This document shows, one piece after another, positions 17,424 through 26,673 of a stretch of 64,000 nt of DNA. A model generated the notes under the pieces. The model searched no databases. It was not told the origin of the DNA and was given only the letters and a program-made list of their open reading frames with translations. The DNA comes from Candidatus Omnitrophota bacterium (GTDB lineage Bacteria; Hinthialibacterota; Hinthialibacteria; Hinthialibacterales; Hinthialibacteraceae). The stretch lies in the NCBI GenBank assembly GCA_013177805.1, contig JABLXU010000025.1, positions 1 to 64,000 on the forward strand. The letters are read 5' to 3'. Numbering within the stretch: position 1 is the stretch's first letter; each line of letters starts with the position of its first letter. The position numbers and the translations under genes were made by a program.

Positions 17424-18794
17424 ATGCAAGCAAGTGCTTTGATCCTACTTCTGGTGCTACTCATCGTCATCCTACCGGGCTGGACGCAAGACATCCCCTT
17501 CCGTATTGATTTTTCAGGGAATTCGCCTGAAGAAAATCAACTCACCGTGCAGGGCGCGGGATTTGGCCAGTATCCCCTCGCGAAACTCTCCTTCGGCGAA
17601 ATTCCCAGTGATAATGCGTTTCCCAACGCTACGGACGGCCGGGGAGCCATCATTCAGGCCGCCCCTGGCGAGGGAATCATGCTATTCGGCCCTATCATCG
17701 AAACCACGAACATGGCCCTCGTGCGGTGCTCGGCTCGAAGTGACGGTCCCCACGCCCAGATCTACCTCGCCCTCATTGGCCGGGGAGAATACGAATTCGT
17801 CACCACCACCACGCCCAACCAGGGCCGCTATTTCCACAACCGCTACCGCCGGTTGTCGGACTTCTTCGTGCCTCCCTCCATCGCCTTCCAGGCCGTGATT
17901 CAAGTCATCAACACCAGCGCCGTGTTGCCCCTCACCGTGTATCTGGACAATTTCGAAGTCTACCGCCTCGCGCCGGACCGATTCTACAACACGCGTTTTC
18001 TGGATGGGGATGAAGAAGATCCCCTGGTGATTTCGGTAGCCGCCGGAGATTCCCTCCCGGCACCGTCTCCTTCGCGTACCGTGGCGTTGGATTTGCCCGA
18101 AGACGCGCTCCCTTTGGAGCTCGTGTGGATTCCGCCCGGGACCTTTGTGATGGGCAGCCCAACCTGCGAACCGGACCGCGGCAGCGAGGAAACCCAGCAT
18201 CTGGTAACTCTTTCCAAGGGATTTTATATGGGCAAATACGAAGTGACCCAGGCGCAATGGACGGCCGTGATGGGCGCGAATCCATCGGTGCGCGCCGGGT
18301 CGGACACGATCAACCTGCCGGTGGATAGTGTATCATGGCACGAGTGCCATGATTTCATAAAACAGCTGAACACGCTGGGTCAGGGAAAATTCCGGCTTCC
18401 CACGGAAGCCGAATGGGAATACGCCTGCCGGGCGGGAACCTTCACCCGGTATTTCTGGGGTGATGACCCTCAGCAGACGGAAATTGACCGCTACGCCTGG
18501 TATCTTGAAAATTCCGACTTGCAGGTTTTTCCGGTGGGCCAGAAAGCGCCGAATCCCTGGGGGCTGTTCGATATCTGTGGAAATGTGATGGAGTGGTGCC
18601 AAGACGGGTACGGCCCGTACCCAGCTACCCCCCAATTGGATCCCACGGGCGAATCCTCCACCCGGTTGGTGGTTATCCGGAGCGCGCCATCCCCCGGTTT
18701 TGCCTGGGCCCACCGTTCCGCTCAACGCATGAGCGGCGATCCCGCCGCCCGGAACCCCTACCTCGGCCTCCGCGTGGTGATGGATTACCCGTGA
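17424..18794 (+). CDS. Secreted SUMF1/FGE-sulfatase-domain protein with N-terminal beta domain
   Basis: ATG 17424 is preferred over 17415 because AGGA (17411-17414) lies nine nt upstream of it. It gives 456 residues with a signal peptide (LILLLVLLIVILPGWTQ). Residues about 25-205 form a beta-rich region resembling a carbohydrate-binding jelly roll. Residues about 225-455 are a SUMF1 domain: IPPGTFVMGSPTCEP, GKYEVTQAQWTAVMG, SVSWHECHDF, FRLPTEAEWEYACRAGT and NPWGLFDICGNVMEWCQDGY. The C-terminal signature is altered: RGGSW is replaced by VIRSAPS and GFR by GLR, and the active-site Cys of true formylglycine-generating enzymes is not in place. It is therefore probably a non-catalytic or differently acting member. 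Confidence 0.85.
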   Translation: MQASALILLLVLLIVILPGWTQDIPFRIDFSGNSPEENQLTVQGAGFGQYPLAKLSFGEIPSDNAFPNATDGRGAIIQAAPGEGIMLFGPIIETTNMALVRCSARSDGPHAQIYLALIGRGEYEFVTTTTPNQGRYFHNRYRRLSDFFVPPSIAFQAVIQVINTSAVLPLTVYLDNFEVYRLAPDRFYNTRFLDGDEEDPLVISVAAGDSLPAPSPSRTVALDLPEDALPLELVWIPPGTFVMGSPTCEPDRGSEETQHLVTLSKGFYMGKYEVTQAQWTAVMGANPSVRAGSDTINLPVDSVSWHECHDFIKQLNTLGQGKFRLPTEAEWEYACRAGTFTRYFWGDDPQQTEIDRYAWYLENSDLQVFPVGQKAPNPWGLFDICGNVMEWCQDGYGPYPATPQLDPTGESSTRLVVIRSAPSPGFAWAHRSAQRMSGDPAARNPYLGLRVVMDYP

Positions 18795-18836
18795 AATTCA
18801 CACCGCTTCACCGCCCCCTCCCCATTTCCGGCATGG

Positions 18837-18845
18837 TGATATAAT
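18837..18845 (+). promoter_or_regulatory. Extended -10 promoter of prepilin gene
   Basis: TGATATAAT at 18837-18845 matches the extended -10 (TGnTATAAT). It lies about 60 nt before ATG 18908 and after the preceding stop codon. No -35 is obvious, which is acceptable for this promoter class. Confidence 0.4.
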
Positions 18846-18907
18846 CCCGAAAGGCTTTGTGCTTTATGAAACAAAGAGACAAATTTCTTTTGAGGAAATG
18901 AAGAACG

Positions 18908-19474
18908 ATGAGAAGTCACTCCCCCCATGCCTTTACTCTCATCGAGTTGCTGATTGTCGTGGCCATCATCGGCATCCTGGCCGCGATTGCGGTACCCAAT
19001 TTTTTAAATGCCCAGATCCGGGCGGGCGTCACCCGGGTTAAGGCCGATTTCCGGACGATCATGACCGCCTTGGAGACCTACCGGCTGGATAATAACGATT
19101 ATCCCCCCGATCTATCCGGACCTAATGACGAAGACCGGGCGTACAAATTCCTCACCACGCCCGTGGCCTACCTGAGCAGCACCGACGTTTGCCGGGATTA
19201 TTTCACGGCCAAAACCGGGCGGCTGGACGAAGGTGGTTACATCCGCAACTTCTACGATTACGGACAGGTGGATTACATTCGTAAATCGGGTTTAAATTAT
19301 GTGATCGTCAGTTTCGCCCCGGACCGCCGGCTCAATATGCCCTGGACCACGGATACCATGGACATCCTAAGCAAACGGGACGGCCGCCGGGCGTATTTTC
19401 TGTACGAATCCAGCAACGGATTGACTTCGTCGGGGGACATCATCGGCAGCGGCCACGGATTGCATAATAACTGA
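18908..19474 (+). CDS. Prepilin-type protein (type II secretion / type IV pilin-like)
   Basis: A 188-residue protein with a class III signal: short basic leader, cleavage expected after the Ala in HAFTLIELLIV, then the hydrophobic helix IVVAIIGILAAIAVPNFLNAQ with the conserved Glu at mature position 5. A globular domain follows with YRLDNNDYPPD and TTPVAYLSS, and a tail YESSNGLTSSGDI. The tail and TTPVAYL block are shared with the prepilin at 29512-30054. No peptidase, ATPase or secretin gene is nearby, so it is an orphan pseudopilin that would use machinery encoded elsewhere. Confidence 0.88.
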   Translation: MRSHSPHAFTLIELLIVVAIIGILAAIAVPNFLNAQIRAGVTRVKADFRTIMTALETYRLDNNDYPPDLSGPNDEDRAYKFLTTPVAYLSSTDVCRDYFTAKTGRLDEGGYIRNFYDYGQVDYIRKSGLNYVIVSFAPDRRLNMPWTTDTMDILSKRDGRRAYFLYESSNGLTSSGDIIGSGHGLHNN

Positions 19475-19488
19475 ATTGCGTCCCACCC

Positions 19489-19528
19489 GTGGCAAGCAGC
19501 CCATGTTTGTGGCAAGCAGCCCATGTTT
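19489..19528. repeat. Perfect 20-bp tandem duplication after prepilin gene
   Basis: GTGGCAAGCAGCCCATGTTT occurs at 19489-19508 and again at 19509-19528, directly downstream of the prepilin stop codon. It looks like a simple tandem duplication in non-coding DNA. Confidence 0.8.
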
Positions 19529-19672
19529 ATAGATCCACTTCGCGGATGGCGTCCGTTTTCTCCCTGGCCGAGAAAGGACGCCGCTCGCCTTTTCCGGGCA
19601 ACTCCCATCCTGGCCCCAGAGAAAGAGAGAAGAGGAAGCAGTGAATCCATTCAACACCACACACCGGTGGTG

Positions 19673-20005
19673 TCAGGTTTCTCCGTTGCCCCGCTCTTGA
19701 TCGGATACGAACGGCCGCTCGAAGAAATTGGCGACCGGCTGGCCGCGAAACCAACTGCTGTAAAGCGAATCAAATCCAATCGGTTCGCCGCCGATATCCA
19801 CGTACTCGACCTGCTGCCAGGGGAAAAAAACGGTATGCAGCATTTCCCGCATTTCGTCCAAGGCCCCCGACCCCGGGGGAACGGTTTCGAGAGCTTTCAC
19901 GGGAATGCAATACATAACGAGACCTTCCCCGTCCTTGCTCGTAATTTTTCCCAAAAACCGCTTGCCATTCAGGAGGTGGACTTCCACCAGTTTGCCGTTT
20001 AACAT
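19673..20005 (-). CDS. Small uncharacterised protein, possibly Sm-like fold
   Basis: A 110-residue cytoplasmic protein without signal or membrane segment. The N-terminal 60 residues look like a small beta-barrel (KLVEVHLLNGKRFLGKIT, EGLVMYCIP, FFPWQQVEYVDI), reminiscent of Sm/LSm or similar barrels that place VEVHLLNGKRFxGxI on the first two strands. That is a fold-level guess only. The C-terminal 40 residues are polar. The ribosome-binding site is weak. It lies alone on the minus strand between plus-strand genes. Confidence 0.6.
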   Translation of the reverse strand: MLNGKLVEVHLLNGKRFLGKITSKDGEGLVMYCIPVKALETVPPGSGALDEMREMLHTVFFPWQQVEYVDIGGEPIGFDSLYSSWFRGQPVANFFERPFVSDQERGNGET

Positions 20006-20160
20006 GCCCGTAGTCTCGTTGGATTCCGCCGGTCAGGCGCTTGATTACCAACTAGATTCTGGTTCATCCGGCGGTCAACATCAAGAGGGAAAACGAATCC
20101 CTTCTGGAATCAACAAAATGGGATTGTCATCATTTTATCGAGAAAGGGAGAAAAAATCAG

Positions 20161-20877
20161 ATGAAAAAAAGGTGGTTTGCTTCGGTTTTTCTGATGGCTT
20201 GGCTGGTCACGCCTGGCATAGTGTCCCCGGATGAATCTCTCGGAAACCTTCCCCCCATCGGTGAAAATGCGATCCGGCTTTTTGTGGTTCGTCATGGGGA
20301 AGCCCTGTCGAACGTCGCGCACGAGGCGGGGATGAGCGCCGAAGAACTTGATCACTTGACAGACCTGGGGAAACGGCAGGCGGAAGCCGTAGGACGGGCG
20401 CTGGCCGCGCAACCCGTGGCGGCGATCTTCACATCGGAAGCCCAACGGGCTTATGAGACCATGGAGGTTAGCGGACTCGCGGAAAGCAAAGGCCTGGCCA
20501 TCCAGAAAAACGCGGCCTTCAACAAAATGGCGCTGGGGAACAAAGAGGATGGCAGCGGGGCCAACTTCCAATGGCGGATTGAACTGTGGCAAAAGGGCAG
20601 CGATCCCACACCAGCCGGCGGCGAATCGCTGTCGTCTGCCGTGGAGCGGTTTGTCACGGCCGTAAAAAGTCTGGATTATGCGTACGGCAAAGCAGTAGTC
20701 ATCACCACGCATGGAGAAATCATTGCGGGATTAGCCGGTTCAGCGGACGCCCTACCATCCTGGAAGCGGTGGGAAAAATACCAGTCCGCGTTGGGATCAA
20801 TCACGGTAATCGATATCGAGAAAAACGGGCCTCTTGTCCTCCGGGCTTTCAACATTCAGCCACGAGTGATCGAGTAA
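20161..20877 (+). CDS. Periplasmic histidine phosphatase family protein
   Basis: A 238-residue protein whose ATG 20161 follows GGGAG at 10-nt spacing. It has a signal peptide (KKRWFASVFLMAWLVTPGIVS). The histidine phosphatase (phosphoglycerate-mutase-like) fold is shown by the catalytic RHG in LFVVRHGEALSN near residue 44, LGKRQAEAVGRALA, IFTSEAQRAYET and a second His in VVITTHGEIIAGLAG near 184. Such exported branch members usually hydrolyse phosphate esters; the substrate here is unknown. Confidence 0.85.
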   Translation: MKKRWFASVFLMAWLVTPGIVSPDESLGNLPPIGENAIRLFVVRHGEALSNVAHEAGMSAEELDHLTDLGKRQAEAVGRALAAQPVAAIFTSEAQRAYETMEVSGLAESKGLAIQKNAAFNKMALGNKEDGSGANFQWRIELWQKGSDPTPAGGESLSSAVERFVTAVKSLDYAYGKAVVITTHGEIIAGLAGSADALPSWKRWEKYQSALGSITVIDIEKNGPLVLRAFNIQPRVIE

Positions 20878-21015
20878 ACCTGCCGTGAGAATGAAATTGC
20901 CACCAAGCGGATCATTGAAAGCCAACCGGGGCGGCTGATCCAAATCCGCCCCGGTATTTCCTCTAGGGTAATTGTTTACTTGATTGCCGAGAAAAAAAGC
21001 CCTACGCCCTTACTA

Positions 21016-21131
21016 GGCTACCCTCACCTGGGCCTTCTCCCAGAGGGAGAGGAAATTGTTTTGTGTTTTCATTTGGAGTCATACCACGATTCACGCACGA
21101 ACTAAGTCCAGCATTTGGGTAAATAGTGATC
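21016..21131. repeat. Dispersed intergenic repeat, long copy
   Basis: Begins with TACCCTCACCTGGGCCTTCT, followed by CCCAGAGGGAGAGGAAAT: a palindromic core in which CTCCC is answered by GGGAG. About 70 bp of tail follow, including GTCATACCACGATTCACGC, TAAGTCCAGC and TGGGTAAAT. The same order of blocks recurs at 29360-29473 (ATACCACGAATC, GTAAGTCC, TGGGTAAAT) and more loosely at 56611-56730. Shorter core-only copies occur at about 3341, 10190, 33421, 48829 and 50226. It is always intergenic. The small core resembles REP-type palindromes; mobility or function is not shown. Confidence 0.6.
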
Positions 21132-21153
21132 CGCTGGGATATCACGCCGAATC

Positions 21154-22353
21154 CTACCGATTGGTTCTACTCTCCGGCTCTTCCACGAAAATCCGGCCTT
21201 CACCGGGGGGAATAACGAATTTTGTCCCCGTTTCGCCCGTCAAAATGTCTTTGCTCGTTTCAGGGAATTCGACGGTGACGCTCTGTTTCGCGCCGGGGAG
21301 ATTGACGTGCACCACGGCGTTTTCGTATTTCCGCGTCCAGTGGTGTTCATTGATCCGCTCCCCCTGTTGAAGTGGCAGGCCGAGCTTTACATCATACTCG
21401 GGATACCAGTCATGGCGGTGGCTGGTGTTGTCGGAGAAGAGGTAATAGTAATCCCCGATGGTCAACGCGAAACACAGGCTCCAGCGCCGGGCGGCGGGAT
21501 CCGGCTCGGGCCGTTGTCCCCGGCGGGCGTCGCCCGGCCAGCCCGCGCGGTCCCGGATTTCCTCGAAGCGCTCGATGAGGCTAATGGTGGGCTTGCGCAG
21601 CAGGCTCTCGGTATGTTGCATTTTTTTGATGACGCCGTCCCACTCGGTTCGTTTGTGGCTCCAACCGGATTCGTACATCATGCCGTTGAGATAAGGGGCG
21701 GCGAAGTCGTAATCACCCACCGCGTAGCCCGCGTTGGCCAGGATGAGAAAATCATCGCCCACGGCCTCGCGGACTTCCTTGAGCAGCGCAACCCAGGGTT
21801 CCGGCTCGTTGCGCAGATTATCGTAGAACACGCCATCCACACCGGTTTCTTTCATCGAACGAGTCACCTGAACGGTATGATGCCGGTACTCGGGGTCGTA
21901 CCAGTTCATGCGGTGCGTGCCCGGCCAGAATTGCTGCCGTTCGCCGTTCTTGCGCATCCACCAGGGATGATCTTCGGGCAGCCAGGAATCGGGATATTCA
22001 TAGAAGAGAATATCGCCTACTATCACCGCGTCCGGATTGAGCCGTCGGATTTCGGCCACTCGGTTCCGGGCGGCTTCAATCGATTCGGGTGTGAAACCGT
22101 CGGCCAAGCCCGCCGGTTCCCGGTTGAATTTCAACTGGAGGCTGCCATGGCCCAGCATGATCAGATCGTGCCGGGCGATGGCTTCCAGGGAGCGGTCTCC
22201 CCGTAGCGAGGCCCACAGCATGGCGATACGCGGATAGGGTGTTTTGAGGAACGCGCGCTCCGGCAGCGCCGGGTTGGATTCTTCGGCAGAGATAGCCAAC
22301 GGGAAGAAAGCAATAAAGATCGGAAATATCATGGATATTATTTGATTGTTCAT
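21154..22353 (-). CDS. Secreted putative glycoside hydrolase (GHL15-like TIM barrel)
   Basis: ATG 22353 is chosen because GAGGT precedes it by six nt and the signal peptide (IISMIFPIFIAFFPLAISA) starts there. It gives 399 residues. A TIM-barrel pattern is visible: FLKTPYPRIAMLWAS, HDLIMLGHG, RLNPDAVIVGDILFYEY, WYDPEYRHHTVQV, GVDGVFYDNLR and DFLILANAGY, with acidic residues after strands (the D in YDNLR, E in YESGW) as in the hypothetical glycosyl hydrolase families (GHL). A small beta domain closes the protein. Family membership is by pattern only; glycosidase activity and substrate are inferred. Confidence 0.65.
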   Translation of the reverse strand: MNNQIISMIFPIFIAFFPLAISAEESNPALPERAFLKTPYPRIAMLWASLRGDRSLEAIARHDLIMLGHGSLQLKFNREPAGLADGFTPESIEAARNRVAEIRRLNPDAVIVGDILFYEYPDSWLPEDHPWWMRKNGERQQFWPGTHRMNWYDPEYRHHTVQVTRSMKETGVDGVFYDNLRNEPEPWVALLKEVREAVGDDFLILANAGYAVGDYDFAAPYLNGMMYESGWSHKRTEWDGVIKKMQHTESLLRKPTISLIERFEEIRDRAGWPGDARRGQRPEPDPAARRWSLCFALTIGDYYYLFSDNTSHRHDWYPEYDVKLGLPLQQGERINEHHWTRKYENAVVHVNLPGAKQSVTVEFPETSKDILTGETGTKFVIPPGEGRIFVEEPESRTNR

Positions 22354-22787
22354 GAGTGGACCTCGAAGCATTGATTTGTTTTCGGTGGAGTCATTCTCTC
22401 AGAAAAGAGGCGAGGGGATCAAGATCAATGTTCCCCTGGATTGCAATCCAAGATTCTGTTGCGTTTTTCCAACATAGAATAGATCAGATGCCCCAACCGG
22501 GAGGGAATAATCGATTTCGCGAAACACCAATATGCCGTCCATTCAAAGATTATTTCTCCTTTGGATCAGATATACCACGCGTTAAATCCACTGAACTGTC
22601 AACTGCCATATATGATCTCGCGGTCCTCTCCATCCCGGCAGCGAACCTCACTTAAACAAAGCCCCAGCCTTCGACTCAGGCCGCCTCCCCCGTTACAATA
22701 GGCGGTTCGCAGGGCCCAAACGCGGATGCTGATGCTACACCGTGCCGGGCCGCGTGAAATCCCAAAGAAATGAGGCACGCGAAGATA
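22354..22787. other. Divergent intergenic region
   Basis: 434 bp between the putative glycoside hydrolase and the transporter, with no coding potential that I can support. TACAAT at 22693-22698 could be the -10 for the transporter gene, but no good -35 accompanies it. Confidence 0.4.
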
Positions 22788-24047
22788 ATGGAGCTCCGGT
22801 GGTATAAATGGGCAGTTGTGGTGATGCTGTGGTTTACTTGCTTTTTCAATTACGCGGACCGGCAAAGCATTTTTTCGGTTTTCAAGTTGCTCGAAGAAGA
22901 GATGGGACTGACGTCCATTCAATTGGGGTGGATCGCCGCCGCGTTCATGTGGGTGTACGCGGCAACCGGCTGGTTCGCGGGCATGATCGGCGACCGGTTT
23001 TGCCGGAAGACGGTGATCCTGAGCGGCTTCTTGTTCTGGTCGGTCATCACCTTGCTATTCGCGTTTTCTACTGAGTACTGGCATTTGCTGGTGTTGCGCG
23101 CCGTGGAAGGATTCGGTGAAGCGTTTTATTTTCCGGCGGCGATGTCGATGATCAGCAGCTATCACACCAAGGAAACCCGTTCGCGCGCCATGGGGATTCA
23201 TCAATCCAGCGTGTACGCGGGCACCGTGGCCGGCGGCTGGCTGGGCGGGTGGATGGGCATGCATTACGGGTGGCGGTCATCGTTCTACGTCCTGGGAATC
23301 AGCGGCATCTTCTTGGTATTTCTTTTATTTTTTCTGCTGAAGGAACCGCCCCGGGGCACCATTGGCGAAAAGACCAATGATGATCCAGCCGGCAAAGGCC
23401 CCGAAAGCGCCGCGGCCATGTTCAAGAACATGCTGTTTCTTTATAAGATCCCCATGGTGGTGGTGTTGACCGCTGTGTTCATCGGGGCCAACTTCGTGGC
23501 GACCATTTTCCTGGTTTGGACACCCAAGTTTCTGGTCGATAAATTCAACATGAGCCTCTCCATGGCCGGATTCAGCGCCACCGCGTATCTGCAGGTGGGT
23601 TCGGTGCTGGGCGTCCTGGCCGGCGGTTACCTGGCCGACCGGTGGGTGCGGAAGCACCGCGGCGGCCGGATGTTGACGCAGTCCATCGGATTGCTCGCCG
23701 GAGTGCCCTTCATTTTCGCCGTGGGTTGGACCTTGCACATTTACGTGCTGATTCCCGCCATGTTTTGTTTCGGCATCTTCAAGGGAATTTACGACGCCAA
23801 CATCTGGGCTTCGTTGCACGACGTGACCCCCGTGGAACGGCGTTCTTCCGCGGTGGGGATCATGAATTCGCTCAGCTGGTTCGGCGGCGCGATGGCGCAA
23901 GTGATTATCGCCCGGGCCTCGATGCAATACGGCATGAGCGCGTGCCTCAGTGCCACGTCGATGATTTACCTTTTCTTCGGCCTGTTGCTGGTGTGGGGTG
24001 TTCTGCGGTATATGAAAGGCCGGCCGGTGGCGGCCATCGGACAATAA
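22788..24047 (+). CDS. MFS transporter (ACS-type, likely sugar acid or glycan-derived substrate)
   Basis: About 419 residues from ATG 22788 (an ATG at 22770 is also possible; GAGG between the two favours 22788). Twelve transmembrane helices are visible. The MFS loop 2-3 motif is GMIGDRFCRKTVILSG, and NYADRQSIF in helix 1 resembles anion:cation symporter members that carry hexuronates, and also sialic acids and other organic acids. The central loop (KEPPRGTIGEK) and a second-half motif GGYLADRWVRKHRGGR are present. A GH20-like hydrolase gene follows 68 nt downstream, suggesting uptake of its product. Substrate is inferred. Confidence 0.85.
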   Translation: MELRWYKWAVVVMLWFTCFFNYADRQSIFSVFKLLEEEMGLTSIQLGWIAAAFMWVYAATGWFAGMIGDRFCRKTVILSGFLFWSVITLLFAFSTEYWHLLVLRAVEGFGEAFYFPAAMSMISSYHTKETRSRAMGIHQSSVYAGTVAGGWLGGWMGMHYGWRSSFYVLGISGIFLVFLLFFLLKEPPRGTIGEKTNDDPAGKGPESAAAMFKNMLFLYKIPMVVVLTAVFIGANFVATIFLVWTPKFLVDKFNMSLSMAGFSATAYLQVGSVLGVLAGGYLADRWVRKHRGGRMLTQSIGLLAGVPFIFAVGWTLHIYVLIPAMFCFGIFKGIYDANIWASLHDVTPVERRSSAVGIMNSLSWFGGAMAQVIIARASMQYGMSACLSATSMIYLFFGLLLVWGVLRYMKGRPVAAIGQ

Positions 24048-24115
24048 GGTGTGGGGATCACAGGGGGCTTTCGCTAAGGCGGGTCAACGCTTGTCAGATG
24101 AAAGGCTCAACAACC

Positions 24116-26536
24116 ATGTTTAAAGTCTGGACGTACTTCTGGGTGAGCCTCTGTTATTCCGTTGTGTCTTTATCGGCCGGCGCGGAACGGATAGTACTCA
24201 CCCAGGCGGTGGTGTTTTCTCCCGACGGGGCCACTCCCCTGGAGCGGAAGTCCGCCCGAATTCTCGTGGAAGAAGTAGAGAGACGCACGGGCATTCGCTG
24301 GCATATCGCGTCCCGCCCCACGGATGAGAACGCTTGCTGGATTGTGGTGGCCACCGCGCGGTCGTGGAACCAAGTGGGCCGTCAGATTTCCAATCCTTTC
24401 GCGGATGAGCCGGACTTCACCGCGCCGGAGGGATACCGGATTCGCCTGGCGCGCCCGGGCGGCAGGCCGGTTGTTTATATCATCGGGAACGATGACCGCG
24501 GCGTGTTGTATGGCGTGGGGCATTTGCTGCGCAAAGTGGAAATGTTTCAAGGACAAATCACTTTGGACAGCGGCTTCCAGGTTGAGTGTACGCCGCGATA
24601 TCCGTTGCGCGGGCATCAGCTGGGATACCGTCCGAAGACCAATTCGTACGACGGGTGGACGGTTCCCATGTGGGAGCAATACATCCGCGAGCTGGCCTTG
24701 GCCGGGGCCAACGCCATCGAGTTGATCCCGCCCCGCTCCGACGACGACGCGGACAGCCCGCATTTTCCCCTGCCGCCCATGGCCATGATGATGGAGATGT
24801 CGCGTATCGCCGATGAATTTGGGATGGATGTCTGGACCTGGTATCCGGCGCTGGAAGCCGATTATACCGATCCGCGCACCGTGGAAGCCGCCTTGCGCGA
24901 ATGGGGCGAGGTGTTCCGGCACTTGCCGCGCCTGGATGACGTTCTGGTTCCGGGGGGCGATCCCGGCCACACGCCGCCGCCGGTGCTCTTCGCGTTCCTG
25001 GAAAAAGTCACGGCGGTGTTGCGGGAATACCATCCCCGGGCGCGGATATGGATTTCACCCCAGGGTTTCTCCCGCGAATGGATGGACGAGTTTTACGGCC
25101 TGCTTCGGAATGATCCCGCATGGCTGCACGGCGTGGTGTACGGCCCCCAGTGCCGCGACGAGTTGCCCGTGTTGCGGAAAGCGGTGCCCGCGCGGTATCC
25201 CATCCGCTTCTATCCCGACATCACCCACAGCCGCCATTGCCAATTCCCCGTCCCCGATTGGGACCTCGCCTACGCCATGGCTGAGGGCCGCGAGGTGATC
25301 AATCCCCGCCCGCGGGACGAAGCCGTGATCATCCGCCGGCTGATGCCTTACACCATCGGGGCCATCACCTACTCCGAGGGATGCAATGACGACGTGAACA
25401 AGTTCATCTGGTCGCGGCTGAGTTGGAATCCGGAAGAGGATATCATGGAAATCCTGCGTGATTACGGGCGGTTCTTTATCAGCGCATCCCTAGCGGATGC
25501 CTTCGCCCAGGGGCTGTTGGCGTTGGAAACCAACTGGCGCGGACCGCTATTACCTAATTCCGGCGTGGAAATTACGCTGCAACAATTCCAGGCCATGGAG
25601 AAATCCGCCCCGCCCGCGGTGTTGCTGAACTGGCGTTTTCTGATGGCCCTGTACCGGGCGTATTACGACGCGTATCTCCGGTGCCGGCTGATCTACGAAA
25701 CCAGCCTGGAGGAGCAAGCCATGGAAATATTACGCCAAGCGGGACGCATTGGCAGCCTCCCAGCCCTGGAGCAAGCCGAGGCGCTTCTTGACCGCGCCGT
25801 CCTCGAGCCAGTGGCCCGCGACTACCGCGCTCGAGTATTTGAGCTGGCTGAGGCGCTCTTTCAAAGCATTCACATGCAACTGAGCGTCGATAAATACCAG
25901 GCGATCGAAACCGAGCGGGGCGCCAATCTCGACACGATCGACGTCCCTCTGAATAACGCGCCCTGGCTCAAACTCCAGTTTGCAGAAATCCGGAACCGGA
26001 ACGCTGAACCAGAACGCCTGGCGCGGATCGAAGAAATCCTGAATTGGACCAATCCCGGCCCTGGGGGGTACTATGATGACTTGGGGAATCCCTCCCGGCA
26101 ACCCCACCTGGTCCGAGGCATGGGTTTCGACCAGGATCCCGCGTTGTTCCATACGCCCTTTGTTTCATTTGCGTACCGCAGTGAAAAAGAGATTACCTGG
26201 CGGCTCTCCTGGCTGCGGCATATCGACGCCTTTTTTGACGGAAGCGTGATACTGCGTTATACCGGCCTAGATTCCAACGCTCAATACCGGCTCCGCGTCG
26301 TCTATGCCGGTGAATCACGGACTCATCCCATCCGCCTCACCGCCGATGGGGAGCGTGAAATCCATCCCTATTGGCAGCGGGAAGGAGCCACGCCCCGGCC
26401 CCTGGAGTTTGACATCCCCCGGGACCTCACGGCGGACGGCGTGCTGGAACTGCAATGGCAAAAGATCCCCGGCGCGGGCGGCAACGGCCGTGGTTGCGTG
26501 ATTTCGGAAGTCTGGTTGATCAAGAAGGATTCTTGA
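24116..26536 (+). CDS. Secreted GH20/GH67-like glycoside hydrolase
   Basis: An 806-residue protein. ATG 24116 follows AAAGG and opens with a signal peptide (FKVWTYFWVSLCYSVVSLSAGA); the frame is open further upstream only because it shadows the transporter gene. An N-terminal alpha/beta domain of the GH20b/GH67N type is seen (RKSARILVEEVERRTGIRW, VVYIIGNDDRGVLYGVGHLL). The catalytic-type TIM barrel starts at PRYPLRGHQLGYRP, with WTVPMWEQYIRELALAGANA, DEFGMDVWTWYP, LDDVLVPGGDPGH and a conserved YSEGCNDDVNKF. C-terminal domains are helical then beta-rich (YRLRVVYAG). Likely acts on N-acetylhexosaminyl- or uronosyl-containing glycans; which one cannot be decided. Confidence 0.75.
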   Translation: MFKVWTYFWVSLCYSVVSLSAGAERIVLTQAVVFSPDGATPLERKSARILVEEVERRTGIRWHIASRPTDENACWIVVATARSWNQVGRQISNPFADEPDFTAPEGYRIRLARPGGRPVVYIIGNDDRGVLYGVGHLLRKVEMFQGQITLDSGFQVECTPRYPLRGHQLGYRPKTNSYDGWTVPMWEQYIRELALAGANAIELIPPRSDDDADSPHFPLPPMAMMMEMSRIADEFGMDVWTWYPALEADYTDPRTVEAALREWGEVFRHLPRLDDVLVPGGDPGHTPPPVLFAFLEKVTAVLREYHPRARIWISPQGFSREWMDEFYGLLRNDPAWLHGVVYGPQCRDELPVLRKAVPARYPIRFYPDITHSRHCQFPVPDWDLAYAMAEGREVINPRPRDEAVIIRRLMPYTIGAITYSEGCNDDVNKFIWSRLSWNPEEDIMEILRDYGRFFISASLADAFAQGLLALETNWRGPLLPNSGVEITLQQFQAMEKSAPPAVLLNWRFLMALYRAYYDAYLRCRLIYETSLEEQAMEILRQAGRIGSLPALEQAEALLDRAVLEPVARDYRARVFELAEALFQSIHMQLSVDKYQAIETERGANLDTIDVPLNNAPWLKLQFAEIRNRNAEPERLARIEEILNWTNPGPGGYYDDLGNPSRQPHLVRGMGFDQDPALFHTPFVSFAYRSEKEITWRLSWLRHIDAFFDGSVILRYTGLDSNAQYRLRVVYAGESRTHPIRLTADGEREIHPYWQREGATPRPLEFDIPRDLTADGVLELQWQKIPGAGGNGRGCVISEVWLIKKDS

Positions 26537-26673
26537 ATCCCAGAGGGAACGGAAAAAATGGATTCCATGGAAGACTACATCATTTCGTGTTCTTCGTGGA
26601 TCATTCATATTACCCAGGATTCGAACAAACGCGGGAAGATTTCACACCTGTCTGGCAGAGACCGCCGGATTTC

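Noticed and set aside
17424..18794. Active formylglycine-generating enzyme
   Set aside because: The C-terminal catalytic signature is changed and no sulfatase gene is in the window.
23642..24115. N-terminal extension of the GH20-like protein
   Set aside because: The open frame overlaps the MFS transporter gene in another frame; a clean signal peptide starts at 24116.
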